The notes under the pieces were generated by a model, which was given only the letters and a program-made list of their open reading frames with translations, ran no database searches and was not told the origin of the DNA. A DNA stretch of 64,000 nt from Gemmatimonadota bacterium (GTDB lineage: Bacteria > Gemmatimonadota > Gemmatimonadetes > Gemmatimonadales > Gemmatimonadaceae). Where the stretch lies: contig PLCA01000002.1 in NCBI GenBank assembly GCA_003134685.1, forward strand, positions 62,001 to 126,000, written 5' to 3'. Positions within the stretch are counted from its first letter, which is position 1. Each line of letters starts with the position of its first letter. Made by a program: the position numbers and the translations under genes. This document shows positions 42,660 through 50,777 of this stretch, piece after piece.

Positions 42660-44339
42660 ATGACGGCACCGATCGCAGCAACTCCCTCGAGGCCTGCGCC
42701 GAACGTCGATCAGACTTTTCCAAAGCTGACGCCGGCGCAGATCGAACGCGTTGCCGCGCATGGCCGCAGGCGCCGCATCGAGCGTGGTGAAGTGCTCGGC
42801 GCCGTGGGAAAGGTGACTCCATTGTTCTTCGTCGCCCTCACGGGAACCATCGAGGTCGTTCAGCCGGGTGGCAACGGGAAAACCACGACCGTAACGGCCA
42901 TTAGCCCTGGCGAGTTCACCGGCGAAGTTTCCATGCTCTCAGGCCGCCCCTCGCTCGTGACACTTCGCGTTGGCGAGCCGGGCGAGGTGATCGAAGTCCA
43001 GCGGGATGATCTCCTGTCGCTCATACAGGTAGACGCGGAGCTGAGCGAGATATTCGTGCGGGCGTTCCTCCTCCGCCGGGCGGGATTGGTAGCTGGGGGG
43101 TTTGGAGATGTGGTGCTGGTGGGGTCGAATCATTCCGCTGACACGATTCGGATCAAGGAGTTCCTGACCCGAAATCTCCACCCATACGTATTTATCGACC
43201 CGGATCGCGATGCCGGCGTTCAGGACCTGCTGGATCGTTTCGAGTTTGCGATCGTGGATCTCCCGGTACTCATCTGTCGTGGCAATGCCGTCCTTCGTAA
43301 CCCGACCAATCGGCAGATCGCCGATTGCCTCGGCTTCAACGAGGCGATCGATCAGGTACATGTTCGCGATGTTGTGATCATAGGCGCCGGGCCAGCCGGG
43401 CTCGCGGCCGCAGTATACGCCGCGTCGGAAGGACTCGATGTCCTCGTTGTCGAGGCGAATTCACCTGGTGGACAGGCCGGCTCCAGCTCGAGGATCGAGA
43501 ATTACCTCGGCTTTCCCTCGGGCATCTCTGGTCAGGAGCTCACGGCTCGCGCGTACACGCAGGCCCAGAAGTTCGGCGCGGAGGTAATGATTGCGGAAGG
43601 CGCGACGCGGCTCGACTGCACGCGCAAGGCGTACACGATCGAGATCGACAACGGCCCGCGCGTACCGGCAAAAACGGTCATCATCGCCACAGGTGCGGAG
43701 TATCGAAAGCTGCCCATCGACAATATCTCGCGGTTCGAAGGAGCCGGCGTGTACTACGGCGCGACGTTCATCGAGTCACAGCTGTGCGAAGGCGAAGAGG
43801 TAGTCGTAGTTGGAGGAGGCAACTCCGCTGGCCAGGCCGCGGTGTTCCTCGCGCAGACGGCGAGCAAGGTGCACGTGCTCGTCCGCTCGAGAGGTCTCGC
43901 CGAATCCATGTCGCGCTACCTGATCCGGCGTATCGAAGAGAGCCCAGCGATTGTTCTGCGGACGTGTACCGAGCTCATCGCGCTCGAGGGAAACGGACAA
44001 CTCGAGCGGGTTCAATGGCGGAAGGACAATGAGCCCGGCGAGAGTCACGACATCCGACACGTCTTCGTCATGACGGGCGCGGCGCCGAGCACCCAGTGGC
44101 TTAGCGGTTGTCTCACGTTGGACCCGCGTGGATTCATCAAGACCGGACCCGAGCTTTCGCGTGACGAGCTCAGCGCGGCGAAGTGGCCGCTTTCCCGACC
44201 GCCGCATCTTCTCGAAACGAGCCGGCCCGGGGTATTCGCTGTGGGTGACGTGAGAGCCGGCAATGTCAAACGCGTGGCTTCGGCGGTCGGAGAGGGATCG
44301 ATCGCGGTTTCCTTCGTTCATCAGGCGCTGCAGGAGTAA
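42660..44339 (+). CDS. Cyclic-nucleotide-binding/glutaredoxin-like/TrxR fusion, lacking both CxxC sites
   Basis: 559 residues from ATG 42660. Three domains: a cyclic-nucleotide-binding-like domain (about 25-140), a glutaredoxin/thioredoxin-like domain (about 150-225) and a thioredoxin-reductase-type flavoprotein (about 235-559). FAD (GAGPAG, 242-247) and NADPH (GGGNSAG, 385-391) motifs are intact. The TrxR dithiol is replaced by YYGAT (365-369), and the Trx-like domain has SNHS at 156-159 instead of CxxC, though a cis-Pro-like LPVLIC remains. So it is likely a regulated FAD/NADPH electron module that does not reduce thioredoxin by the usual route. It starts a cluster of redox genes. Confidence 0.88.
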   Translation: MTAPIAATPSRPAPNVDQTFPKLTPAQIERVAAHGRRRRIERGEVLGAVGKVTPLFFVALTGTIEVVQPGGNGKTTTVTAISPGEFTGEVSMLSGRPSLVTLRVGEPGEVIEVQRDDLLSLIQVDAELSEIFVRAFLLRRAGLVAGGFGDVVLVGSNHSADTIRIKEFLTRNLHPYVFIDPDRDAGVQDLLDRFEFAIVDLPVLICRGNAVLRNPTNRQIADCLGFNEAIDQVHVRDVVIIGAGPAGLAAAVYAASEGLDVLVVEANSPGGQAGSSSRIENYLGFPSGISGQELTARAYTQAQKFGAEVMIAEGATRLDCTRKAYTIEIDNGPRVPAKTVIIATGAEYRKLPIDNISRFEGAGVYYGATFIESQLCEGEEVVVVGGGNSAGQAAVFLAQTASKVHVLVRSRGLAESMSRYLIRRIEESPAIVLRTCTELIALEGNGQLERVQWRKDNEPGESHDIRHVFVMTGAAPSTQWLSGCLTLDPRGFIKTGPELSRDELSAAKWPLSRPPHLLETSRPGVFAVGDVRAGNVKRVASAVGEGSIAVSFVHQALQE

Positions 44340-44343
44340 TACG

Positions 44344-44964
44344 ATGCCACCGGTCTCTCGAGGCTTTCGCGGGCGGCGACAATCCACGGACACTGCAAGC
44401 CGACTCCCGCCCGGACAGTACGAGACACGAGACTTTCCGGTACTCTCGGCGGGGCCGACACCACGGACTTCACTCGCTACGTGGGATTTTACGCTTCGAG
44501 GCGCCAACGGGCAGACCGCGCGCTGGACGTGGGACGAGTTTACCGCTCTGCCGCGTCAGACAACAACGAAGGACATCCATTGCGTCACCAAGTGGTCCAA
44601 GTTCGACACGGTGTGGGAGGGAATCTCGGTTGACACACTTCTCTCGGAAGCGGCGGCAAAGGGAGTCGTGCCTTCGCCATTCGTGCTCGCCACATGCGAC
44701 GGCGGCTACACCACTAACGTTCCGCTCGCCGACGTAACTGGGGGGAAGGCCTGGGTCGCTTTCATGTACAACGGCGCTCCGCTGCCGCCGGAGCACGGAG
44801 GGCCTGCGCGCCTGCTCGTTCCGCACCTCTACTTCTGGAAGAGCGCGAAGTGGATGCGTGAGCTGCGCCTCATGGAAAGCGATGAGCCCGGGTTCTGGGA
44901 ATCGCTGGGTTATCACAACTATGGTGACCCGTGGCGCGAGCAGCGCTACGCCGGCGACGAGTGA
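44344..44964 (+). CDS. Sulfite-oxidase-like molybdopterin oxidoreductase
   Basis: 206 residues from ATG 44344, four bases after the fusion gene. The oxidoreductase molybdopterin-binding domain carries the Mo-ligating Cys80 in KDIHCVTKWSKFDT. Further conserved GGYTTNVPLADVTGGKAWVA and RLLVPHLYFWKSAKW. No Tat or other signal sequence, so it is cytosolic, unlike exported YedY/MsrP. Electrons could come from the ferredoxin-reductase-like partner, whose GTG start overlaps its stop. Substrate unknown; sulfoxide or sulfite-type oxyanions are options. Confidence 0.9.
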   Translation: MPPVSRGFRGRRQSTDTASRLPPGQYETRDFPVLSAGPTPRTSLATWDFTLRGANGQTARWTWDEFTALPRQTTTKDIHCVTKWSKFDTVWEGISVDTLLSEAAAKGVVPSPFVLATCDGGYTTNVPLADVTGGKAWVAFMYNGAPLPPEHGGPARLLVPHLYFWKSAKWMRELRLMESDEPGFWESLGYHNYGDPWREQRYAGDE

Positions 44965-45737
44965 GTTCCGGTGGCAGCGCACCACGAATTGTCTGGCGGG
45001 TCGCCACCGTGATTGACGTCGTGCTGGAGACGCCAAGGACGCGGACGCTCGTACTCGATGTGCCGGGGTGGCCCGGCCACCGCGCGGGGCAGCACGTCGA
45101 CGTACGGCTCACGGCGGAAGATGGCTATCAGGCCGAGCGGAGTTACTCCATTGCGTCACCACCGGAAGACACTCGACTCTCTCTCACTGTCGAGCAACTG
45201 AAAGACGGCGAGGTTTCACCATACTTGTCCGAAGTGCTTCACCCTGGGGATACGCTGGAGCTCCGCGGCCCGATCGGCGGATACTTCGTCTGGGACATCC
45301 CGACCGGCGGGCCGCTCTTCCTTGTTGGCGGGGGCTCGGGGATCGTGCCGCTGATGGCGATGCTGCGTCATCGCAGCGCCTCCCTTGCTACCGGTGACGC
45401 CCGACGGCGACTGCCCGCGCGGCTATTGTACTCATCGCGCCGCTGGGACGAGGTGATTTATCGGGACGAGCTAACGAGTCTGACGGAGAAGGATCCAACG
45501 CTTCAGGTAACGCATACGCTTACTCGCGAACAGCCGGATGGATGGAATGGATTCCGCCGTAGGATCGACCGCGCGATGCTGGAGCAGGTCGCATGGCCGG
45601 CGAGCGCGCAGCCGCGTGTCTTTGTGTGCGGCCCGACGCCTCTGGTTGAATCAGTTGCTTCGACGCTGGTCGACCTTGGGCACCAGCCGGCGCTCGTGAA
45701 GACGGAGCGCTTCGGTCCAACCGGCGGTGCGGTCTAG
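44961..45737 (+). CDS. Ferredoxin-reductase-like FAD/NAD(P) oxidoreductase
   Basis: 258 residues from GTG 44961, overlapping the molybdoprotein stop (GTGA). FAD-binding RSYSIASPPED and NAD(P)-binding FLVGGGSGIVPLMAMLRHR, plus the final VFVCGPTPLVESVASTL, define the FNR family. No 2Fe-2S domain is present. It probably feeds NAD(P)H electrons to the molybdoprotein or a small partner protein. Confidence 0.9.
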   Translation: MSSGGSAPRIVWRVATVIDVVLETPRTRTLVLDVPGWPGHRAGQHVDVRLTAEDGYQAERSYSIASPPEDTRLSLTVEQLKDGEVSPYLSEVLHPGDTLELRGPIGGYFVWDIPTGGPLFLVGGGSGIVPLMAMLRHRSASLATGDARRRLPARLLYSSRRWDEVIYRDELTSLTEKDPTLQVTHTLTREQPDGWNGFRRRIDRAMLEQVAWPASAQPRVFVCGPTPLVESVASTLVDLGHQPALVKTERFGPTGGAV

Positions 45738-45778
45738 CACGCCATGCAGAACTTTTATCTGCGCAAAAAGGAGTGACG

Positions 45779-46111
45779 ATGAACAGTGCTTCGAGTGAAT
45801 CGCGCGAGTCAGTTGTTGCCGGGGAGCGTCTCGGCGACACGCGCCGAGTCGACGGAAATGCCGCCGCCGGGATTCTGAGCGAAGTATTCGTTTCGGATCT
45901 GACGGCCGCGCGCGCAAAGTGCGCTGGCTGCGGAGTGACACGGGCGATTGGGACGCTGATGGTCTACGGCCACGGGATGGGAATGGTCGTGCGTTGCCCG
46001 GGATGTGATCGCGTCATGCTGCGTCTCGCGCGCACCCCGACGCACGTGTGGCTCGATTCGACCGGTGCCACGTCAATCGTTATCTCCCGTGAGGATAATC
46101 ATCATGCTTAA
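45779..46111 (+). CDS. DUF6510 zinc-ribbon protein
   Basis: 110 residues from ATG 45779 with AAAGGAG five bases upstream; GTG 45773 would overlap that site. VDGNAAAGILSEVF and two CxxC pairs (CAGC at the first, CPGC at the second) give a small zinc ribbon. DUF6510 proteins accompany sulfite-oxidase-like and ferredoxin-reductase-like genes in other bacteria as I recall. Role unknown, perhaps metal insertion or electron transfer. Confidence 0.85.
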   Translation: MNSASSESRESVVAGERLGDTRRVDGNAAAGILSEVFVSDLTAARAKCAGCGVTRAIGTLMVYGHGMGMVVRCPGCDRVMLRLARTPTHVWLDSTGATSIVISREDNHHA

Positions 46112-46373
46112 CGCGCCGTGCGCCCACATCAAAGCGATCACTACCGTCAAGCTTCCGAAGAAGCGGGAGTGCGAAGAGTGCATCAAGATCGGCGCATCAT
46201 GGGTTCATCTGAGGACCTGCCAGGAATGCGGCAAGACGCTTTGTTGCGACGACTCGCCCAACAAGCACGCTTCAAAGCACGCGCGCGCGAGTGGTCACCC
46301 GGTGATTGCCTCGGCGGAGCCTGGTGAACGATGGCTGTACTGTTATCCCGACACCGCGTTCTTTGAATACTGA
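46104..46373 (+). CDS. UBP-type zinc finger protein
   Basis: 89 residues from ATG 46104, overlapping the DUF6510 stop by 8 bases. Cys and His positions (CAH, CEEC, CQECGKTLCC, H in SKHARASGHPV) match the ubiquitin-protease zinc finger, which in eukaryotes grips the C-terminal glycines of ubiquitin. Bacterial copies often sit near TrxR-type fusions, as here. A ubiquitin-like partner is not evident in the window; the domain may recognise another C-terminal peptide. Confidence 0.9.
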   Translation: MLNAPCAHIKAITTVKLPKKRECEECIKIGASWVHLRTCQECGKTLCCDDSPNKHASKHARASGHPVIASAEPGERWLYCYPDTAFFEY

Positions 46374-46436
46374 GCAGGGATAGTGGGCAAGCTTCCCGAC
46401 CCAGACAAAATCCTGGCAAGTCGCGCGCTGAATCGG

Positions 46437-49400
46437 TTACGCGGGCGTTTCCAGTCTCTCGCTCGGGTTGACCGCCCGCGGTATCGGGTGCTCGGCGGTG
46501 CGGCGCTTGTACACCCCGAATTTGCCGAATACCCATTCTCTCCACTCGTCGAGAATCTCGTAAAACGTCGGGATCACGACGAGCGTTAGCAGCGTCGATG
46601 TGATCACTCCGCCGATCACCGCGCGCCCGAGCGGCGCGCGGAACTCGGCGCCTTCACCAATGCCGAGCGCGACCGGAATCATGCCCGCGATCAGCGCCAG
46701 CGTCGTCATCATGATCGGACGCAGTCGAATCGCCCCCGCCTGAATCAGCGCCTCGCGCCTCGGCAGCCCGTCCTTCTCGCGCGCCCATTTGGCGAAGTCG
46801 ATGAGCAGGATCGCGTTCTTGGCGACGATGCCCATCAACAGAATCACGCCGATCAGACTCATGATGTTGATCGTCGTCCCCGTGATCATGAGCGCCAGCA
46901 TGACGCCGATGAGCGACAGCGGGAGCGAGATCATGATCGCCAGCGGCTCGAGGAACGAGCCGAACTGCATCACGAGAATCAGGTACATCAGCATCACCGC
47001 GATTCCGAGCGCCGAGAAGATGCGCCCGAACACTTCGTTCTGGCTGTCGACTTCGCCGCCTTGCGTCATGTGTACGCCGGGCGGAAAGGTGATCTTCGCG
47101 ATCCGGGCGTTGATGTCCTTCATCACTTCCGTCAGCGGACGATTGGACGTGTTCGCCTGAACGGTCACGACGAGATCCCCATTGAGATGGGTGATCTGCG
47201 CCGGCCCCAACCCCTGGGTAACTGTCGCGATTTGGCCCAGCGGCAACGTTCTCGGTTGACCATCGGGCCCAGTCACAACGAGGGGAAGCTGTTCCAGGTC
47301 CACGGCGCGCTGTCTGGATTCAGGAGCGAGGCGCACGTTTACCTCACGTGTCTCGTCGCTCGGGTCAACCCAGTCTCCGGCCTTGATTCCGGCGAATGCC
47401 GGACGGAGCGCCTGAGCCACCTGACCCACAGTGACTCCGAGCGTACCGGCCAGTCCGCGATTCAACTCGACGTTCAGCTCTGGTTTCTGACCTTTGGTCG
47501 ACAGCCCGACATCTACCGCGCCCTTTACCTGTTTTACCTGCTCGGCGATCGCTTCGGCAGTCGTCGCCAGTTGCTGCGACGTGCCACCGCGCATTTCGAT
47601 CTGAATCTGCTTCTGCGCACCCTGAAAGTCGTTGGTGAACACTGACATAGTCGCGCCACCGATGCGCCCGACTTCCAGGCGCAGCTGGCGGCCGAAATCC
47701 TCGGCACCGACGCTACGATCAGACTTGGGCACCAGTCGCACGTAGATATTCCCATTGTTCACGTCGCCGGTGCTTCCGCCGAGCGTCGTGAAGGTGAAGC
47801 GGACTTCCTTGTGCGCGCGCGCGACCCGAGCCGCCTCTTCAGCCTTGATCCTCGTGTAAGCGAGATTCGACCCCGGCGGAGTCTCGAGAGCAATGTTGAC
47901 CTCCGACTGATCCTCGGTCCCGAAGAAGCTCGCACCCACGAGCCCCACGGCTGGAAGCGCGAGCGCGATAACGAATGAGGCAATCGCAAGCAGAACCACT
48001 GCCACCCGGTGATCGAGCGCCCAGGCAATAAGCCCCTTGTAGCGCTCCGCCATGCGGTTGAACCAGTTGTTGAACTTCTCGAGCGTGCGCGCGATCGGAT
48101 TACGGTGCTCATGCGCCTCCACCTGCGGATCGGCCCAGTATGCCGACAACATCGGGTCGAGTGAGAACGACACGAACAGCGACACGAGCACCGAGGCCGC
48201 GATCGTAAGAGCGAACGGCTTGAACCACTGTCCCGCCACGCCATACATGAACGCCACCGGAACGAATACCGCGACGATCGAGAAAGTCGTGGCGGCGACG
48301 GCGAGGCCGATCTCGTCGGTGCCCTCGTGCGACGCAGTCATGTGGTCCTTACCCATCTCGATGTGGCGCACGATGTTCTCACGCACCACGATGGCATCGT
48401 CGATCAGAATTCCGATCGCGAGCGACAAACCGAGCAGCGACATGGTGTTGAGCGTAAATCCGAACGCCCACACGGCTATGAACGACGCCATCACCGACAC
48501 TGGCAGCGCCAAACCCGTGATGACGGTCGACCGCCACGAGTTGAGGAACACGAACACCACCAGCACGGTGAGAAGCGCTCCGATGAGAAGCGCCTCTTCA
48601 ACGTTGGTCACCGATGCTTTGACACGGAGACCCGAGTCTTTCACAACGTCGATCTTCGCGCCGACGGGAAGGGTCTTCTGGATCTCCGCCACCTTGGCGC
48701 GAACCTTCGCGCTCACATCGGTCGTGCTGTAGCCCTTCGCTTTAACGATGTTGATGCCGACGGCCTCATTCCCGTTGTAGAGGGCAAGCGAGCGCTGCTC
48801 CTGCGTGCCGTCGATCGCATCGGCGACCTGACCCAATCGCACGATCTGACCGTTTCGCTCGGCGACTACCAGGTTCATGAAATCCTGCGGGCCTTCGAGA
48901 CGTCCCTGCAGACGAATCGTCCGTTCGTCCAGGGTTCCGTTGAGGCGCCCAACCGGTGCGGCGAGATTCTGCGCCTCCAGCGCCTGGACGACCTGGCCGA
49001 CACTGATGCCGGCTGCCTGAAGCGATTGAGGCCTCAGCTGGATCGTCATCTCGCGCTTCACGCCACCCACTAGCTGCACCTGGGCGATGCCCGGAATTCC
49101 TCTCAGCTTGCTCGTTATGTCGGGATCAGCGAGTCGTGTGAGCTGCGCCGGAGTCAACGTCGGCGAAGCGATCGTCATCGACACGATCGGCTGGTCCGAT
49201 GGATCGAATCGTTGCAGCACTGGCTCCTTCATCTCCAGGGGAAGATCGGAGCGGATTCCGGAGATGGCATCGCGAATGTCCTGCGACCCGACCTGGGGAT
49301 CCTTCTCGAACAGAAAAAGCGTGATGATCTGAGCGTACCCATCGCCGGCAGTGCCATAGATCTTGTCGACTCCGGCGATTCCCTTGATCGCGTCCTCGAC

Positions 49401-49598
49401 CGGCTTCAGGATCTCGCGCTCGACGCCCTCCGGTGATGCACCCGGATAAGGAATGAACGTGAGCACGACCGGCTGCTGAATGTCAGGGAACTCATCGGTC
49501 TGAAGGCGCCAGAGCGCGAACAGTCCGAATACCACGAGCGCCACCATTGTGACCACGGTGATCATCGGACGCTTGATCGCAAAATCTGATATGATCAT
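46437..49598 (-). CDS. RND efflux permease (HAE1/AcrB-like)
   Basis: 1053 residues from ATG 49598, four bases after the adaptor stop. The first helix is AIKRPMITVVTMVALVVFGL. Twelve membrane helices and two large periplasmic loops are expected. TM4 has ILIDDAIVVRENI with the two Asp needed for proton transfer. Substrate is probably a drug or other organic compound; a metal-type (CzcA) role is less likely. It forms a tripartite pump with the next two upstream genes. Confidence 0.96.
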   Translation of the reverse strand: MIISDFAIKRPMITVVTMVALVVFGLFALWRLQTDEFPDIQQPVVLTFIPYPGASPEGVEREILKPVEDAIKGIAGVDKIYGTAGDGYAQIITLFLFEKDPQVGSQDIRDAISGIRSDLPLEMKEPVLQRFDPSDQPIVSMTIASPTLTPAQLTRLADPDITSKLRGIPGIAQVQLVGGVKREMTIQLRPQSLQAAGISVGQVVQALEAQNLAAPVGRLNGTLDERTIRLQGRLEGPQDFMNLVVAERNGQIVRLGQVADAIDGTQEQRSLALYNGNEAVGINIVKAKGYSTTDVSAKVRAKVAEIQKTLPVGAKIDVVKDSGLRVKASVTNVEEALLIGALLTVLVVFVFLNSWRSTVITGLALPVSVMASFIAVWAFGFTLNTMSLLGLSLAIGILIDDAIVVRENIVRHIEMGKDHMTASHEGTDEIGLAVAATTFSIVAVFVPVAFMYGVAGQWFKPFALTIAASVLVSLFVSFSLDPMLSAYWADPQVEAHEHRNPIARTLEKFNNWFNRMAERYKGLIAWALDHRVAVVLLAIASFVIALALPAVGLVGASFFGTEDQSEVNIALETPPGSNLAYTRIKAEEAARVARAHKEVRFTFTTLGGSTGDVNNGNIYVRLVPKSDRSVGAEDFGRQLRLEVGRIGGATMSVFTNDFQGAQKQIQIEMRGGTSQQLATTAEAIAEQVKQVKGAVDVGLSTKGQKPELNVELNRGLAGTLGVTVGQVAQALRPAFAGIKAGDWVDPSDETREVNVRLAPESRQRAVDLEQLPLVVTGPDGQPRTLPLGQIATVTQGLGPAQITHLNGDLVVTVQANTSNRPLTEVMKDINARIAKITFPPGVHMTQGGEVDSQNEVFGRIFSALGIAVMLMYLILVMQFGSFLEPLAIMISLPLSLIGVMLALMITGTTINIMSLIGVILLMGIVAKNAILLIDFAKWAREKDGLPRREALIQAGAIRLRPIMMTTLALIAGMIPVALGIGEGAEFRAPLGRAVIGGVITSTLLTLVVIPTFYEILDEWREWVFGKFGVYKRRTAEHPIPRAVNPSERLETPA

Positions 49599-49602
49599 AA
49601 AA

Positions 49603-50757
49603 TCAGTTCCCCCCACCGCTATTTGCTGCTGGACTTCCCGTCGGTGCCGAAATCCGAACGAGGGTTCCCGGAGTTATTCCCAGGGCCGCGCCAAGAAGAA
49701 GCGTGTCGCCCGGTTGCAGGCCTGACAACACCTCGATCGTCTCCGACGTCTTGTCCGTCAGGCCGATCTTCACCGGGACCATCTCCGCCTTTCCCTGCTT
49801 CACCCGCATCACGGATGGAATCGACCCGCGCACATCAACCGCGGACTGCGGAACCACCAGTCCCATCTTCGTCGCGGTGGACATCCGCCCGGTCGCGAAC
49901 AGCCCGCCGACGAGCGAACGACCCTCGTTTGGAATCGAGACGTAGATGCGCACCTGGCGAGTGGTCGGATCCGCGGTCGGGTTGATGCGAGTGATACGAC
50001 CCACAAATTGGCGGCCTGGATAGCCGCTGACCGTGAAATCCACCGGCACGCCGATGCGGATCGATGCGAGCTGCTCGGCCGGAACCGATGCTTCGAGTCT
50101 CATGCTCGAAGGATCAACGACCGTAAAGAGAGCGGTCCCTGGCTGCACGACATCACCTGACGACACAGGACGCTCGCTCACGACGCCCGCGAACGGCGAC
50201 GTGACAGTCGTGCTGCGGTAGGCTTTCTCGGCTGTCGCGAGTCTGGAGTTCGCATCTTCGAGGGCCGCCTGCGCCGCGATCGACGCTCGACGCGACTGAT
50301 CGATATCCCGTTCAGCGATCGCGCCGGCGGCTAGCAGCTTCTCGTTTCGAGCGAGATCTTTCGCCGCCACATCCGCCGCGTTGCGCGCGGAGACGAGGCC
50401 GGCTCGCGCCGAGGTATAAGCGTCCTGGATTCCCGACGCATCTATGCGCGCGAGCACGGTGCCGGCGTTCACGGCCTGACCCTGATCCGCGTAGGTCTGG
50501 AGAACGCTGCCGGAAACCTGCGCGCGAAGCACGGCTTCACGGTCAGGCTCGAGCGTCCCGGAAATGGATGGCCCGGTCATGATCGACCCATTGGCTGCTA
50601 TAGCGATGTTCTCGGGCCCCACCACCATCGTTTCCGCTTTCGCCATCTCGGCCGCCGAGGCGTTGTCGCCTTTGCTGCACGCGTTGAGCGCGGCGAGCAC
50701 AGAAAAGCTCAACAGAATGGCGGCGCTCTTTCTCAAAATGCTCCGATCTTGCTTCAT
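49603..50757 (-). CDS. RND periplasmic adaptor (membrane fusion) lipoprotein
   Basis: 384 residues from ATG 50757; a GTG at 50781 would overlap the TolC stop. The lipobox LAALNAC anchors it. The lipoyl-hairpin part (LRAQVSGSVLQTYADQGQAV, coiled-coil around SARAGLVSARNAADVAAKDL) and barrel domain (VTSPFAGVVSERPVSSGD) are typical AcrA/MexA. Links the inner-membrane pump and TolC. Confidence 0.95.
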   Translation of the reverse strand: MKQDRSILRKSAAILLSFSVLAALNACSKGDNASAAEMAKAETMVVGPENIAIAANGSIMTGPSISGTLEPDREAVLRAQVSGSVLQTYADQGQAVNAGTVLARIDASGIQDAYTSARAGLVSARNAADVAAKDLARNEKLLAAGAIAERDIDQSRRASIAAQAALEDANSRLATAEKAYRSTTVTSPFAGVVSERPVSSGDVVQPGTALFTVVDPSSMRLEASVPAEQLASIRIGVPVDFTVSGYPGRQFVGRITRINPTADPTTRQVRIYVSIPNEGRSLVGGLFATGRMSTATKMGLVVPQSAVDVRGSIPSVMRVKQGKAEMVPVKIGLTDKTSETIEVLSGLQPGDTLLLGAALGITPGTLVRISAPTGSPAANSGGGN

Positions 50758-50777
50758 AAATACTCTCGTCGAAATAA

